Origin: Callaeas wilsoni
Taxonomy: Eukaryota > Chordata > Aves > Passeriformes > Callaeidae
Length of the DNA: 64,000 bases
Reading direction: 5' to 3'
Assembly: GCA_013398955.1 (NCBI GenBank)
Contig: VWPU01003223.1
Coordinates: 558,001-622,000 of the forward strand
The notes under the pieces were generated by a model that was not told where the DNA came from, did no database searches, and saw nothing but the letters and a program-made list of their open reading frames with translations. The position numbers and the translations under genes were made by a program. Below, in pieces: positions 52,626 to 64,000 of the stretch (position 1 is its first letter; each line of letters begins with the position of its first letter).

Positions 52626-55600
52626 AATGTATTCTATCTGACAACACCCATCTCTCAAGTCCTCAACGCCCTGGAATATAAGTGGAGAACCAACCACTTT
52701 AACTCAAATCCATGAATTAAACAGAGCTGTCCCAACAGAGAAGTTGATGCTCCTCTGATGCCATTTCAGAAGAACTTTAGAGAAAACAATGGTTTTACAT
52801 GACAGCTCTGTGGAATCATATCTCAGAGTTACATGAGTCTCTAGCCATGCATTCCTTACTTCCATAAGCACAGCATAGTATCAAAGCAAAAGGGCTTGTA
52901 AGTTTATTTTTTGCATATTAACATAGTTCTTCATATTTAAAGTCTCAAAGACTTTTCTAAGAAGAAGTCAAAGGTTAGAACAGAATTCTACAAAAGGCAC
53001 AAAAATATGGTGTTTCTAAATCCAATATTAATTCTATGTCCCGTTTATGTAAAGCAATGTGAGAAACAAATGTCTTGGCCAATGAGACAGTATCTTGCTG
53101 TGTGTGTTTTTGAGTGATATCCCTTAGGAATTTTAAGAGAAGCTCCTAAAAAATTGCTTTCCAATTCCTTTGTTATCCCCTCCTTCTGATCTCAATTAGA
53201 ATGAGTTGCCTTTGGCTTAGTATATTTCTTTTTCCTCTCTCTTTGCAACAGATGTTAAACAATTAGTAAAATACAGGAGTGTCACCCACCAGACTGAATC
53301 TTTACGCAAAAGTAAAGACCAACATGTTGCTCAGATGAATGATTCAACCCAAGCGAACTTTTAGAATCTTCACACACTTCAGTAAGAAATAAAATTTACA
53401 AAAAAAAGTTAAAATAATTCTGAAATGTACAACACTTACGTGGAACTCTGGAAATGTAGAAACTGTTGTAAAAGCACTTTTCACTGATCTCTTTGTCACA
53501 GGCCTCCCTCCAAAACACAGCACCTGTTACCCACTTTCAGAACCGAGGGACACAGAGTTCATCTAAGTACTGAGTATCCTCCTCCCAGGGAACCCAGTCA
53601 CACCTGTGCCAGCAAGACTTAGTGGCAGTTTCAGAAATTCTAGTCCTTACCTCTATATTGGATGTACTTAAAGAAGCCTTCTCCCCAGATTATAAGATAC
53701 CGAATGCCTTATTCGATATCGAAATTTATATCCTACATTTTTATCCTAATACTGGAAAGAAGGGACCTTTTTATTGCCCACATACACACATCATCCTTTT
53801 ATGAATCTTCCTAAGCTTTTGGCCTCAATACTTCTTCTTATAAGTTCCAAAAAACTGTACATTGCATAAAAAGTGTATTTCCTCTTACTTCCGAATTGGC
53901 TGTACTAGCTCTCTATGTTCTCGAACTATGAAATAAAGCAGGAGCTGACCATTTTTCTCTCTAGTTCTGTGCCACCTTGTTTACATCATAGGAAATAAAA
54001 GGACAATTTTATGACGATGCATCTGTTTGTCTTCCCCCTTCTCTAGCCCATTTCTACATCAGTTTTCTCACTGTTAAAACACCTCCTCTCAGTTTGTAAT
54101 TTGTTTCAATTAATGCAAGCAATCAGCACAGCTATTATTTAAGAAATGAAACTAGTCTCACATGTGGACAAAATCCTTAAGCTACAAGCAGGGAAGGAAA
54201 CCAAGACTCCAAATCCTCACTAATTGTGATCTTCTGGCTTTTGCTAATTTACAGGATTAACTCACTCCTACAATAGTCCAGATTTCTTCCTCACATCACA
54301 ATTGAGTCACGGGGTTTTCATATTCACAGGATAAGCCTATTTAGCTGTTTTCAGTCCATGGGATACCCTTTACCTCTTTCTTCCCTTGGTTCCCCGAGTA
54401 TCACGAAGGGGAAAAGCAATGATTCTAAGGTCATTAAGCCATGCATAAAAATGCCGTAAGAGATCAAATCATGCCGGAGTAATGCAAAAAAATAAACCTC
54501 TCCTACAGTTCACATAGACTCCAGTTTCCCCTCTCGATGATATTAGAAAAGCTGTATGCAACTGGGCTGTTAGTTGAAGGGGTAGACAGGAGGAATGAAA
54601 TACAAATAGCCAACTCCTGTAATATACAAATTGGATGATCAAACAATCATGGCAAAATGTCAGCTGATGACATACGCAGACTTTAGTGGGGTCATATCTA
54701 ATTATTAGTGACTTGATTTCAAAAGGCTTTTAGTCAGAGGAAAGCTACTTCAGAGATAACTAATGCATGGGGGAAGAGGGCAACAGAGATAATCAAGCAA
54801 GGATATAATTTCAGTGCCAATGAATTTGTTTGACAATCTGTTTCTTGGCCCAGTCAAACAATCTTTGTAAGTAAAATTCTTGCACTTTCAGTGTATAGTC
54901 TGATTATGGAGTCACTTTGTTAAGAATTCAGGTCACAGAATAAAAAAAAAAAAATCAGTGCAAGAATTTGCACACATCTGCTCAGCATCATCATTCATGA
55001 GCTCACAGTAATAGGAAAAAAAAGGTTTTTACTACATTCAGGGAGCCACCATACTCAAACGTGGATCTCCTACATACAGTGACTGAACTGCTTTTGAAAC
55101 ATAAGCCATCGAAAGCATTCTGGACCAAAGCCGAATTGCACAATGGCAAAATACATCCAGCATTTGGTATCTCAGGGAATTGTGTGTGGTTGCATAGGAG
55201 CACAATACTAGAAAGGTCAGTACACAAATATCTTTTTTTTGTTGCTAAGATGCTTTGGTAAAATAGGTCTGGCTCTAGGAAGCATGGAATAATTACAGAA
55301 GACACCTGTTAGTCTGCAAATGGAGCAAGTAACTTGATTTCTGTACCTTGCATTATACGCTTTAGAAGCTACTTAAATTACCCTGGCACCAATGTAGCAA
55401 CCATTAACATTTTATCTTTATCCTGCTGAACACTAAGAAGCAACAAAAGCAGCAGAAAATGGAAGAGAAATAAATTATACAGCAAAGACTTGGAAAAAAG
55501 CTTGGAATCAAAATCCTGGATGGCAATACCTCCCACACAGGCACTGGCTCTCCATCTTGCACCCATCTAATCATTACCAGTTTCTTTTTAAAAGCCTGGG

Positions 55601-57224
55601 CCTGAATGAACTGATGTGTTATAAGACAGCCACGACCTAAGTAAACTCCAAACAAATCATTCATCACAGCAAAGCTCCAGAACAAGCTGGTACGTTCTCA
55701 GAGAACTGTTCTTCTAAACACACGTTATACATAAAGAGGAAACAGAAAGCACATATTGTAGGCTTTCGTCAATCGTACACAAACAAAGCCTTTTATAATT
55801 CTGAATAGGCTTGAGATCATTACGCCCGAGGCCAAGAGGCTCTCAGTAGTTTAAGATCTCATTTACCAAACTTTTGGTCAAAGGAGTCTTTTTAAGTGCA
55901 GGGGAGAAAGGAACACTTTTTCAGTGAGTATGTTCTGTTCACAATGCCGCTACTCAAATCCTTACATGCACTGTCTTGTTGCTTACTAAAATCAAAATTC
56001 ACAGCCTCAAGGTCAGGAGCAGGAGGTGTTCACCCACATCAGCCTCCACATTTTCTGTTACCCATCATTCCCTTTTACGGCTTAAATTGTTCCTGGAACT
56101 GTTGACCTTCTCCAGTTCCTGGGCTCATTCTGACCTTCCTGTCACTCAAATCTACCAAACACACTGTGCTAAATTTCCTCTTGTTTGCCTTTTGAAATTA
56201 TCTACTTCAAAACATGAAACATTCTTGTGCAGATCCAGGAGGGTAAGACCAAGGAAATGCCTACTTTTTTATGTTCTTGAGCTCCCATCATGATGAAGTT
56301 AATGCCATGCTTTTGGTTTAAAAGCACATCAACACAAGAGCAAAGCAGGTAATTCAATATTTTAGTAAAAACTGGAGGGCTTTGACTCTAGAAAAAGTGC
56401 AACCAGCTTAATCTGGTCATTATTATCAACTCCTTTTCCTTTGAAAGCAAATCCTGAACCAGTCTGAACTCCTAAGGGCTCGAATCTTATTCTTTAAAGT
56501 GGTGTTTTTGTTTTAGCTACTTTATCAGCTTGGGATAATAAAGTAATAAAAGCACTATGCAATGAACTTAATATTGCATTCTCTATAAAAATTAAAGGAA
56601 GCAATAATTTCATCAAGGAATTTGGACTTTTCACTCCTACATTAGTACTCCAGGCCCAAAGGGTTTTTTTTCTTTTGAAGTGTTCAGTGATAATTGGTAA
56701 CTAACAGAAGTTTACTTAACACTCTGGTATCCTGTAATCCACACCAGCAGCTGCACAAATAATTACAGCCCTTCTCAGGTAGAACCTCAACAATTTAAAT
56801 GAGTTTTCGCTGAGCAGGGAAAGATTGAAATCCCTTTGAATGATAGGGAGATCCACAGAAGTCTTTACAAGTGTTAAAACAGCCTGATCCACGGGGTATA
56901 CAAATGCTACCTGCCAATGAGCATAGAAAGAGCACTATTGTCAGACTGAATCAAATTCTACTAAATTTTGGCTGGTATTTTTTTACATGTATTAAATAGA
57001 AAGAGGTCAGTTTTACCCTGACTATTTCAGCATTCCCATCTCCATAGAAGGGTTGTAATGGGCCATGCTCTTTGTTTAAGATCAATCAATTCCATTTCCC
57101 TGCCTCTGATTCCCTGTTTTTCAAAAGGACCACTTACCACCAAAATTTGATTCAGTCCCTTTTGAGTCAGTTCATGGGAACATCACAGATCTTTAGAAAC
57201 AAATTTTTGTTTCTGTTTCAAGGA

Positions 57225-57410
57225 GTGCCTAAACATGGAATCACATAAAACAGGGACAGTGGGGATTGATGAGGTCATCTGCACTATCTCCTAATCTCCA
57301 GGTAGGATCAGTTTTGCCTAAAAAATTCTTAGCAGCTATTCCTCTGATATTCTTAGGAGACTCCATTGACTAGTTCCAACAATGCACCCATGAAAGTACT
57401 AGAAACTTTT
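57225..57410 (-). mobile_element. Ancient CR1-like LINE 3' relic (antisense)
   Basis: The plus strand resembles the antisense 3' end of old reptile/bird CR1 copies: GGGATTGATGAGGTCATCTG (57262-57281), an AGGATCAGTTTTGCCTA segment, ATTCTTAGCAG, AGGAGACTCCATTGACTAGT (57356-57375), and AGAAACTTTTTACATCTGA near 57400, corresponding to the family's AGGAAGTTTTTCCTGATG. Identity is low and the ends are uncertain, but the order of matching blocks is right. Confidence 0.5.
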
Positions 57411-58693
57411 TACATCTGACATGCATTGCCAGTTAAAGATGGTATCACTTCCATTTTTTCAGATTTTAAACATATAATACATTACTAAACCTGGTAATGT
57501 GTAAATTCCCATTTGTTTTACTTACTCCTGATAGCAAGTGCTCTTTCTGCAAAGTTAATTCAATAGTGGTGTTTCATTTAAGAGTTGTCCTAAACTACTG
57601 CAGCAGTTGAGCCTTACAATATCACAACACTCTCTTTTATATTTCTTTTTATGTTTTTATTGGTTTTATACTGAAACTGAAACAAAAGTAGCAATTAATT
57701 GTCCATAACAAGGTTCTAATTTTAGGCAGTCTGGAAGGGAAGATGCTAGGAAAGGAGTAACATCCTACAGCTTGCAACTGTAAGACTACACTTTGGTGCT
57801 TAAAATTGCAGTGAGTCAATTCTGAGCCGCAGAATGTCACTTTCAAACTAATGTTTTCCCTTCTTTTGATGATACCTTAAGGAAGACATCACAGTCAGTT
57901 TTAAAAGTACTCAACCATTTCTTTCAAGTTATCTAGACTGTCTACCAAAAGCTGATTTACAATGGGAGGCGTCTAACACAGGTGCCATTAAGTCTAGAGC
58001 CATGAGATTGACTTCTCCCTGGACATCTATTTAACAAGATGATGATGTGGAAGGGTACTGCTCTTCTCTGTGTGAAGTGCAAGGCTTTTTATCCCGAGAA
58101 ATTATTTTCTACTCCTCTTAGCTAACGCACAATGAAGTTTTTCTAACCGCTATTCTTAAGGGAAGGCAAGAAAACTTAATTAATATATAGACCTTCACAA
58201 GTAAATAGGCTAGCACCTCCAAAGCAAGAAGGGTTCTACTTAAGATGAGATAACAGATTCATCTTCCTCATGCTCTTCCCCAGCAGAATTTTGAAACTGT
58301 AAGTGCATAACAAAAATGTATTTATAAGGACAGAGATCTAAAATGTTCAGAAAATGTGTAGCAAGTAAGATTGGTTTCTGCACAGAAAAGCAGAAAAAAA
58401 GCAAATCTTGCATCTTACCAATATCTGAAATGACAAATAAATTACTTTTCAAACTTTTTCTTCTTACTTGACTAACTCCCACTCTGATACAGATACTATG
58501 TAAACAAACACTAAAATCCTTTAAATGTGCTTAAAAACGAAACCCATCATTATTATTTCTCAGCTGGAGAATTAAATGTGGCAACTTAAGTACAGTGAGA
58601 GTTTTAACATTTGAGAGCAGAATCTTAAAGAAAAAAGATGAAACTTATCATCAACATATTCTAACACAGACCAGCATTGCTAGGCTCGTTTAG

Positions 58694-58780
58694 GGGAATT
58701 TTTTGTCATTTTTTGTTTATTTTGCTGTTGTTTGGGGCTTTTGGTTGGGTTTTGTGTTGACTTTGGGTTTTTTTGGCTGA
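58694..58780. repeat. T/G-rich low-complexity stretch
   Basis: The plus strand is nearly all T and G, with repeated TTTTGG and TTTTTTG blocks and few A or C. No coding or repeat family is recognised. Confidence 0.75.
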
Positions 58781-60264
58781 AGGGTGTCTTGAGAGCAGAC
58801 AGTCTTTTCCATTTCAAGTTTATTGAAAGCCAAGGGTAGGGAAGAGTCCTGAATTTTACTGGAGCCAAACTACAGAATCAGCCTGGACAATTCTCATTAG
58901 ATTCTTCTTAGTGAATATTTTTAAGACAAAATTAATCATCAAGGAAATGCAAACATAAAAAAGTAAAAAAAACCCACATTTTCACAGAAGACGAATCTAA
59001 AAGATGGTGAATGCAATAAAATGGAACTAATTTTCCCAATACAAATAACGGTTATTCAGATTTGTTAAGGTGCATTCTTTGTTTAGTTTTTTCTTTCTTA
59101 GCTGAAACATAGATCAGATTTCTTTTCTTAGATCAAAACTATGATCACATACTAACCTACTCAAATGTGACTCAGGTTCATTAGAGCATAAATCCACAAG
59201 AGCATAAAGTCACATATTTTCCAGATAAAATAACTGTACTTCATTTCTGGTTTTACCTAGTTTGCTTTGGTACATGACAATATCTTAATGCTTATGAATA
59301 ACATAGATTTTTTTCTGACTGTAATATCAGTTAGTCATACTAATAAAAGTTAAATATTAATTTAGGGATCTATCTTGCAATATGTTCATAATTTAGTAAA
59401 AGACCAACTTCCAAAGTTATTTACGTGCCTAAGGAAGCCAACAGGGATATTTGTGAGAACATGAGAAGAACAGATGTATGTCACAATCTGCAAGTGCTTG
59501 GTTGCTCTGAAAATCCCACCAGCTGCAGTTAAGTGTGTCAAAAAGCCCACTTCCTGTCACACAAAATCTTCTTCCGTGCCCTCTGGTATGGATGGGTTCT
59601 GCAGGTACTTATGGGTGTGATGTACTAGAAAACAACAGATCTAAGAGGAGGAAAAGAACATGCTGAGAAGTATGTGAAAATCTCCCAGAACTGCTAGGAT
59701 CTGGAGATTACTGAACCCATTGAATCCACTGGTATCAAGAATGCAGGCAACTTAAAACATATCAAAAAGTTAGTTCCTGCCATATGTACTCAAATGATCA
59801 TACACACAGAGGATGGACTAAAAGATTATCTGGATCATTCCTGAATACCTGCTCAGAAATCACTGGTGCACTAGTGCCACTTTCCACTTGGGAATAAACA
59901 AGTGTGGCTGGCTCCCAGATGTTGCTCCAACTGAGTATTCTGAGAGAAAATGAGTGAAGATTGCGTGAGAAAATAATTTCAAATACTGTATGATTAGTTA
60001 TCTGCCATTAAAAACAACAGCTCATTTCTGCTATTAATAACAGCTGAATTAATAGAAGGTATTCTCATTAATACTGCTTTTGACCTGTGTCTCCCCCAAC
60101 TCAATGCCCTATCAGGGAGACAGTGATTTACAGCACTCCTTGATCTAGTGCTCACTTACACAAGTGGCTCAACTTCTACCCGACAGGAGCAAACAGTGTT
60201 AGTATGCCCAAGCACGCTTCAATGGGCAGAAAACGAGTATGTTCTGTTATTTGAAAATACTTAC

Positions 60265-60798
60265 TTGGTAGGGATAGAGAGTGACTCCATTCGTTCTTGA
60301 CAAAGACCAGGTGCCATCAAGGTACTGGTGGGCCTGGATAGCCACAGAGTTGAGAACATTACCATTGCTGGGGCTGGTGGCCATTTGAAAGCTGACCTTG
60401 GCTTGGTGTCCAGGAGAGCCATTTTTCTTCTCCACCCCATTTCCAACTCCTAGACTGTTGGGTTTTCCACTGTGTTTGTTGGCAACAAAGCCTGTATAAT
60501 TAGATGGAGCATAAGGAGCAGGCATGTATGCCCAGTCTCTGGGCTGCAGGCTGCCCATGTGCCGGGGACTCACCAACGTGGGGACATTGGAGAGAGGTGG
60601 GGGAGAGCCTGGCGAGGCATCGTAATGTTCTGAGTTGGCAGCTTGCTCCAAGGTCAGCACCATCTGAATGGCCTCTTGCTTCAGCTGGTTCAGGTGTGTG
60701 GCACAAACATCACATCTGTTGTCCTTCTCATTCCATGCCTTACGAATGGTATTGGGAACTTGGAGCTTCTCATGAATCACCGAAGAGAAACCTGGGTC
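60265..60798 (-). CDS. KIF26B: KIF26B internal coding exon A (178 codons, upstream of the motor-like domain)
   Basis: This is an internal exon of the kinesin-11 family protein KIF26B. On the minus strand the acceptor is TTTGATTTTTAG, followed by codons reading [16 protein letters not shown]; the exon ends LYPYQ at a GTAAGT donor (60264-60259). Its 534 bp are exactly 178 codons, open throughout, with phase 0 at both ends. A CDVC motif (residues 29-32 of the exon, 60714-60703) is followed by [19 protein letters not shown], a probable helix. In the family, as I recall it, a similar CxxC plus LxxLK motif sits in the preceding exon, suggesting a paired metal-binding unit (inference). Residues 62-70 are Ser/Pro-rich, and the rest looks like a low-complexity linker. 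KIF26 proteins bind microtubules but lack normal kinesin ATPase activity; KIF26B acts in Wnt5a-Ror signalling and in adhesion of kidney mesenchyme (established knowledge). The family match is to KIF26B rather than KIF26A. The exon number is not assigned. Confidence 0.95.
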
Positions 60799-63700
60799 CT
60801 AAAAATCAAACAGAGAAGGGTAAGGGGGGGAACAGGAGAGAAATGTTTAACCATGGTCACCACAGTGAAACACTATTACTGCATTTCAAAAGCGAATTTA
60901 TGAGATAAGCTTAGAATGCAAACAAAGGCCATTAGATATAGTCAACATATGCCAGCAGCAGGGCTGAACAAAACTGAGAAACTAGATTGTGTTGGAAAGG
61001 AAAAATTCTTTTACTGATAAGTGGCAAATATTATAATTCCACTGCAAGCTTCAATGCATGGCAGAGGAAAGGAATTAACCTTCTTCACATCACTGCACCT
61101 AATTTCTGGCTTGAATGAAATCTACTCTTAGTTACATAGGTGAGATTAAGAGCAACTCCACTGTAGCCAGAGGATTTGTAGCAAGGTTCATAAATCCATC
61201 TACTCATCAACACCAGCTTTTGGTATTCAGAAAACCCAGGAAATACTCTGTAACAAAAATTTAACACTTCAAAGACAGCAGTTAAAAAAAAAAGGTTTAA
61301 AAAGTACCATCACTCTCTCAAAAATCCTTTTCAGAATACAAAACAGATGGATAGTTGATCAAGTCATTTACCAAGAATACACTTTTCAGCCAAAAAAGAA
61401 AAAAACAAATGAAAACAAACCATCTTTTTTAAAATGAAATGTTCTTCCACTATTTTCAGTAGCTGCTGATAACATAAAACAAAGTAACAATTTTGTTTAA
61501 AAAATACAACATGTATAGAGTTAATAATCTGTAATGAATTATTTCTTCTCTGAAAGCATAGTTTTGGTGCAAAACCACATAATCAGGTTTAAAGCCTCTT
61601 GCCTCACAGCCTTACCTCATGGGCAGATGTTTGAACATCAGCAGTGCTGCCCACAGGGCAACATGCACCCTGATCTGACTACCATCACTGAATGCTGGCC
61701 CAAAGTGCAAATTGTGAAGCCAAACAGCAATCTTAAAGCAGGCTTGTCGCCAAACCTGCCTGGTTCTTACAGTATCACGCAGTTTTAGAAACTCACAGCA
61801 ATGATGTGTGTGTTGCACAGAGCAAAAAATGACAGTTGTTTGATGGAAATATTTCTTGGAATTTTCACATCACATTTCTGCGGTTTTACAGATCAGGCAG
61901 GACAGACTTCACACCTGTCCCTCCCTAATTTTTGGAGACTTACTGGTGGATTTTCTTACAAGTAGTCAGAAAGTTTTAAAATCAAGAGTTTCAGAATCTT
62001 TTTTCTCTTCATCTTCGTGGCTTTAACAGCTTTAGTAGCAAACTAAAATCAGAGAGTGCATGTGTGTGAGGGGGGAAAAAAATCCCACAAACAGACAGCA
62101 CTCTTATCAAGTAATTAAGTAATTTGATGAACCCCATGCATCGAGATAGACAAATTTCATGTCTTGATAGTTTGGCTGTGCTGGGAAAGTGGGTAGGGGG
62201 TATAATATAGGGAGGGAGAGAATTCATTGGTAGAGGGTCATATTCATTATGATCCGTCTTTATTATAGACTCAAGCATTTTATTTTCACTGTTTAACTAC
62301 CGTGAACAGCTCCTCAGCATGCAGTGATTAATTGATTCATAAATCACGGTGCCTCTTTATGCACAGCAGCAAAAGAGCAGTTCCAGCCACAGAAGCCCAG
62401 GAGAGTCATATAAGCTGATGGGAAACAACAGGAGGCTGAGGTCTGATCAAGCCTCAAGCTGGTCATTTCTATTCTACGAACAAAGGGGGTCAGAGCATCA
62501 AAGTGTGTCAGGAACGCAGGAAGTGGGTTCTGCACCAACCCTTCCCCCTTAACCTTCGGGAAAGGGACTGGTGGAAATCAGGGGGGAAAACCAGGATGCA
62601 AAATATGTCAAATCACATTTTCCATCCCAGACCATAACTAGGTCAACAGATCACATCAAATATAGGCATCCACTCCATGATGCCAGGTGTGCCGGGAAAT
62701 GATTCTCTATTTTCCCCATAATGAGCTAGACAAAGCTGCCTATGTAGCTGAAGTGAGGTATGAATCTTCTTTCCAGGCTGCTCCATGTCAGTGCAGGAAA
62801 AATCTTTGCCAGCTCTTCCTTCAGCTAGCAAGTGCCACAGAGGTGGTTGCTGTTCTTTGAAAGTTAACTTCCCTTAGGCAACTGGGCTTGGACCCAAGCA
62901 ATTATATACAACATTTGGATCCAGCAGCAGTTCAACATGGAAATTCCTGGATACTATGATAAATATTCCAAGGAAATAAAGCCTTCTCTAACGTAAGCAA
63001 ATGTCAGCATGATATAAATATTCAAGTAGCACACCAGCTTTAAAGAGTGCTGGACAGCAGTGAATTCAGCTTCATCTCAGTGTTAAAACAAACACCAGAT
63101 CGTTCTCTGATACAACAATAAACAGAGAGGGAGAGGGAGGGAGAGAAGAAGGCAGACTGTTCGTCCTCAGGAGCAGAAGGAAGAAACAAACAGGCACAAC
63201 CCGAAATGATTGCTCCCAAGATTGGTCCTACTAATCTATCAGAATCCACTAGATGGATAGTTCAATACTGGATCCAAGTCCAGGATACGAAACAGAAAAG
63301 TCTTTGGGACAGCAAATAAATTTGGATAAACTCAGCTTCCAGAAGGACATTAGTCACATTTTGTTCTCAAAACAAAACTGATAGAGCCTAGAGAGTTTAC
63401 TTCCTTATTCTGCACTAGGCAGCTCTACTATAATTTCACAGAAGTGGCTGACAGCCTTACAACATATTTAGCAGGGAAGAGGCCAAAGCTGAACAATCCC
63501 TATATCCTCGCTCGAAGAGCAGATACACTACACTTGCTGTTTCAGTACTTCATCTCCAAGCAATCATCTGCAAACATTCCCTCAGGAATGCTTACTAGTT
63601 CAATAACCAATATCTTGTCCCATACAAAAGTGACGGGCAAGCCTCACTGGATAAGCGCTTTGAGCCAGCTGCACTGAGCAGCAGGAGTTGAAAAAGGTTA

Positions 63701-64000
63701 TAGTCTCTACTGAAACATGTGAGGTCTAAGAAACTCCACACTCCCTGGCACAGGAGCAGATTTGCTTGTGAAAGCTGAGGTTGACACTGGAAATACTATT
63801 TATATTTTGGCACTCATTTCCAGTCCTGATGGAACAAAGCATAGTGACACTGAAAACTGAAACAGAACTTTAAAAATCACAAAAGAGTTTCCTTTGAGTT
63901 CAGGGCAAAGGTTCATGATGGTTTCTCTTCTTGCTGCAATGGTTCACCCAACTTTAGTATAAACAGCATTACTGTAAACTCCTATTCCTATAATAAACAA
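60799..64000 (-). other. KIF26B: KIF26B intron upstream of exon A (partial)
   Basis: This is non-coding sequence 5' of exon A on the gene's strand and runs off the window. I looked on the minus strand for the preceding exon, which should carry a CxxC plus LxxLK motif, and did not find it. Contents are AT-rich unique sequence and a short purine-rich run at 63124-63149. Short open frames here have no family resemblance, stop often and look like chance. Confidence 0.85.
63124..63149. repeat. Purine-only GA-rich tract
   Basis: A run of GAGAGGGA-like units with no pyrimidine on the plus strand. Confidence 0.85.

Larger units (their letters stand above)
34050..60264 (-). other. KIF26B: KIF26B intron between exons A and B (complete, 26,215 bp)
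   Basis: The intron is bounded by a GTAAGT donor at 60264-60259 and a TTCAG acceptor ending at 34050. It is mostly AT-rich unique sequence. Repeats inside are the tail-to-tail CR1 pair (about 41650-43790), an old minus-strand CR1-like 3' fragment (about 57225-57410), and weak relics near 50205-50290 and 52530-52625. It also contains inverted repeats at 36246-36267 and 41306-41333 and a T/G-rich stretch at about 58694-58780. No open frame other than the CR1 pieces resembles a known protein. Confidence 0.9.

Noticed and set aside
60265..60798. Alternative assignment to the paralogue KIF26A
   Set aside because: The linker and C-terminal part of the exon ([29 protein letters not shown]) and exon B fit KIF26B as I know it better than KIF26A.
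60504..60908. 134-codon open frame on the plus strand
   Set aside because: It is antisense to KIF26B exon A, whose codon bias suppresses stops on the opposite strand. It has no family resemblance and runs past the exon boundary into intron.
60799..64000. Preceding KIF26B exon with the first CxxC motif
   Set aside because: No matching WCxxC plus LxxLK codon run on the minus strand in this 3.2 kb.

Overview
This window is vertebrate nuclear DNA, most likely from a bird. It is AT-rich and almost entirely intronic. The recognisable interspersed repeats are mainly CR1-type LINEs, with no Alu or L1. The only gene I can support is on the minus strand: two internal coding exons of KIF26B, an atypical kinesin of the kinesin-11 (KIF26) family. 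I recognised it by translated similarity to the family as I remember it, not by a database search.

Layout, in the direction of KIF26B transcription (high to low coordinates): partial upstream intron (64000-60799); exon A (60798-60265, 534 bp, 178 whole codons); a complete intron of 26,215 bp (60264-34050); exon B (34049-33883, 167 bp); partial downstream intron (33882-1). Both exons have good AG acceptors and GTAAG donors. The reading frame joins cleanly, in phase 0 between A and B, leaving phase 2 after B. Together they encode part of the region in front of the kinesin motor-like domain, including a CxxC motif and a Ser/Pro-rich linker. I found no first exon, promoter, motor-domain exon or 3' end here.

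The introns hold LINE debris. At about 41650-43790 two different CR1 copies lie tail to tail, both cut short of their 3' ends. At about 18280-18714 there is a CR1 3' end on the plus strand. Older, decayed CR1-like pieces lie on the minus strand near 22340-22700 and 57225-57410. Two further relics are tentative, near 50205-50290 and 52530-52625. Other small structures include a perfect 24-bp palindrome (11285-11308), a 12-bp inverted repeat with a 4-base loop (41306-41333), a 9-bp stem (36246-36267), a tandem CCAAT run on the gene's strand (32971-32985), short tandem duplications and a local GC-rich block (about 17380-17720).

I see no operon, CRISPR array, tRNA, rRNA, second gene or intact mobile element. 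I found no evidence of a new biological system. The most unusual items are the CR1 junction and the perfect palindrome.
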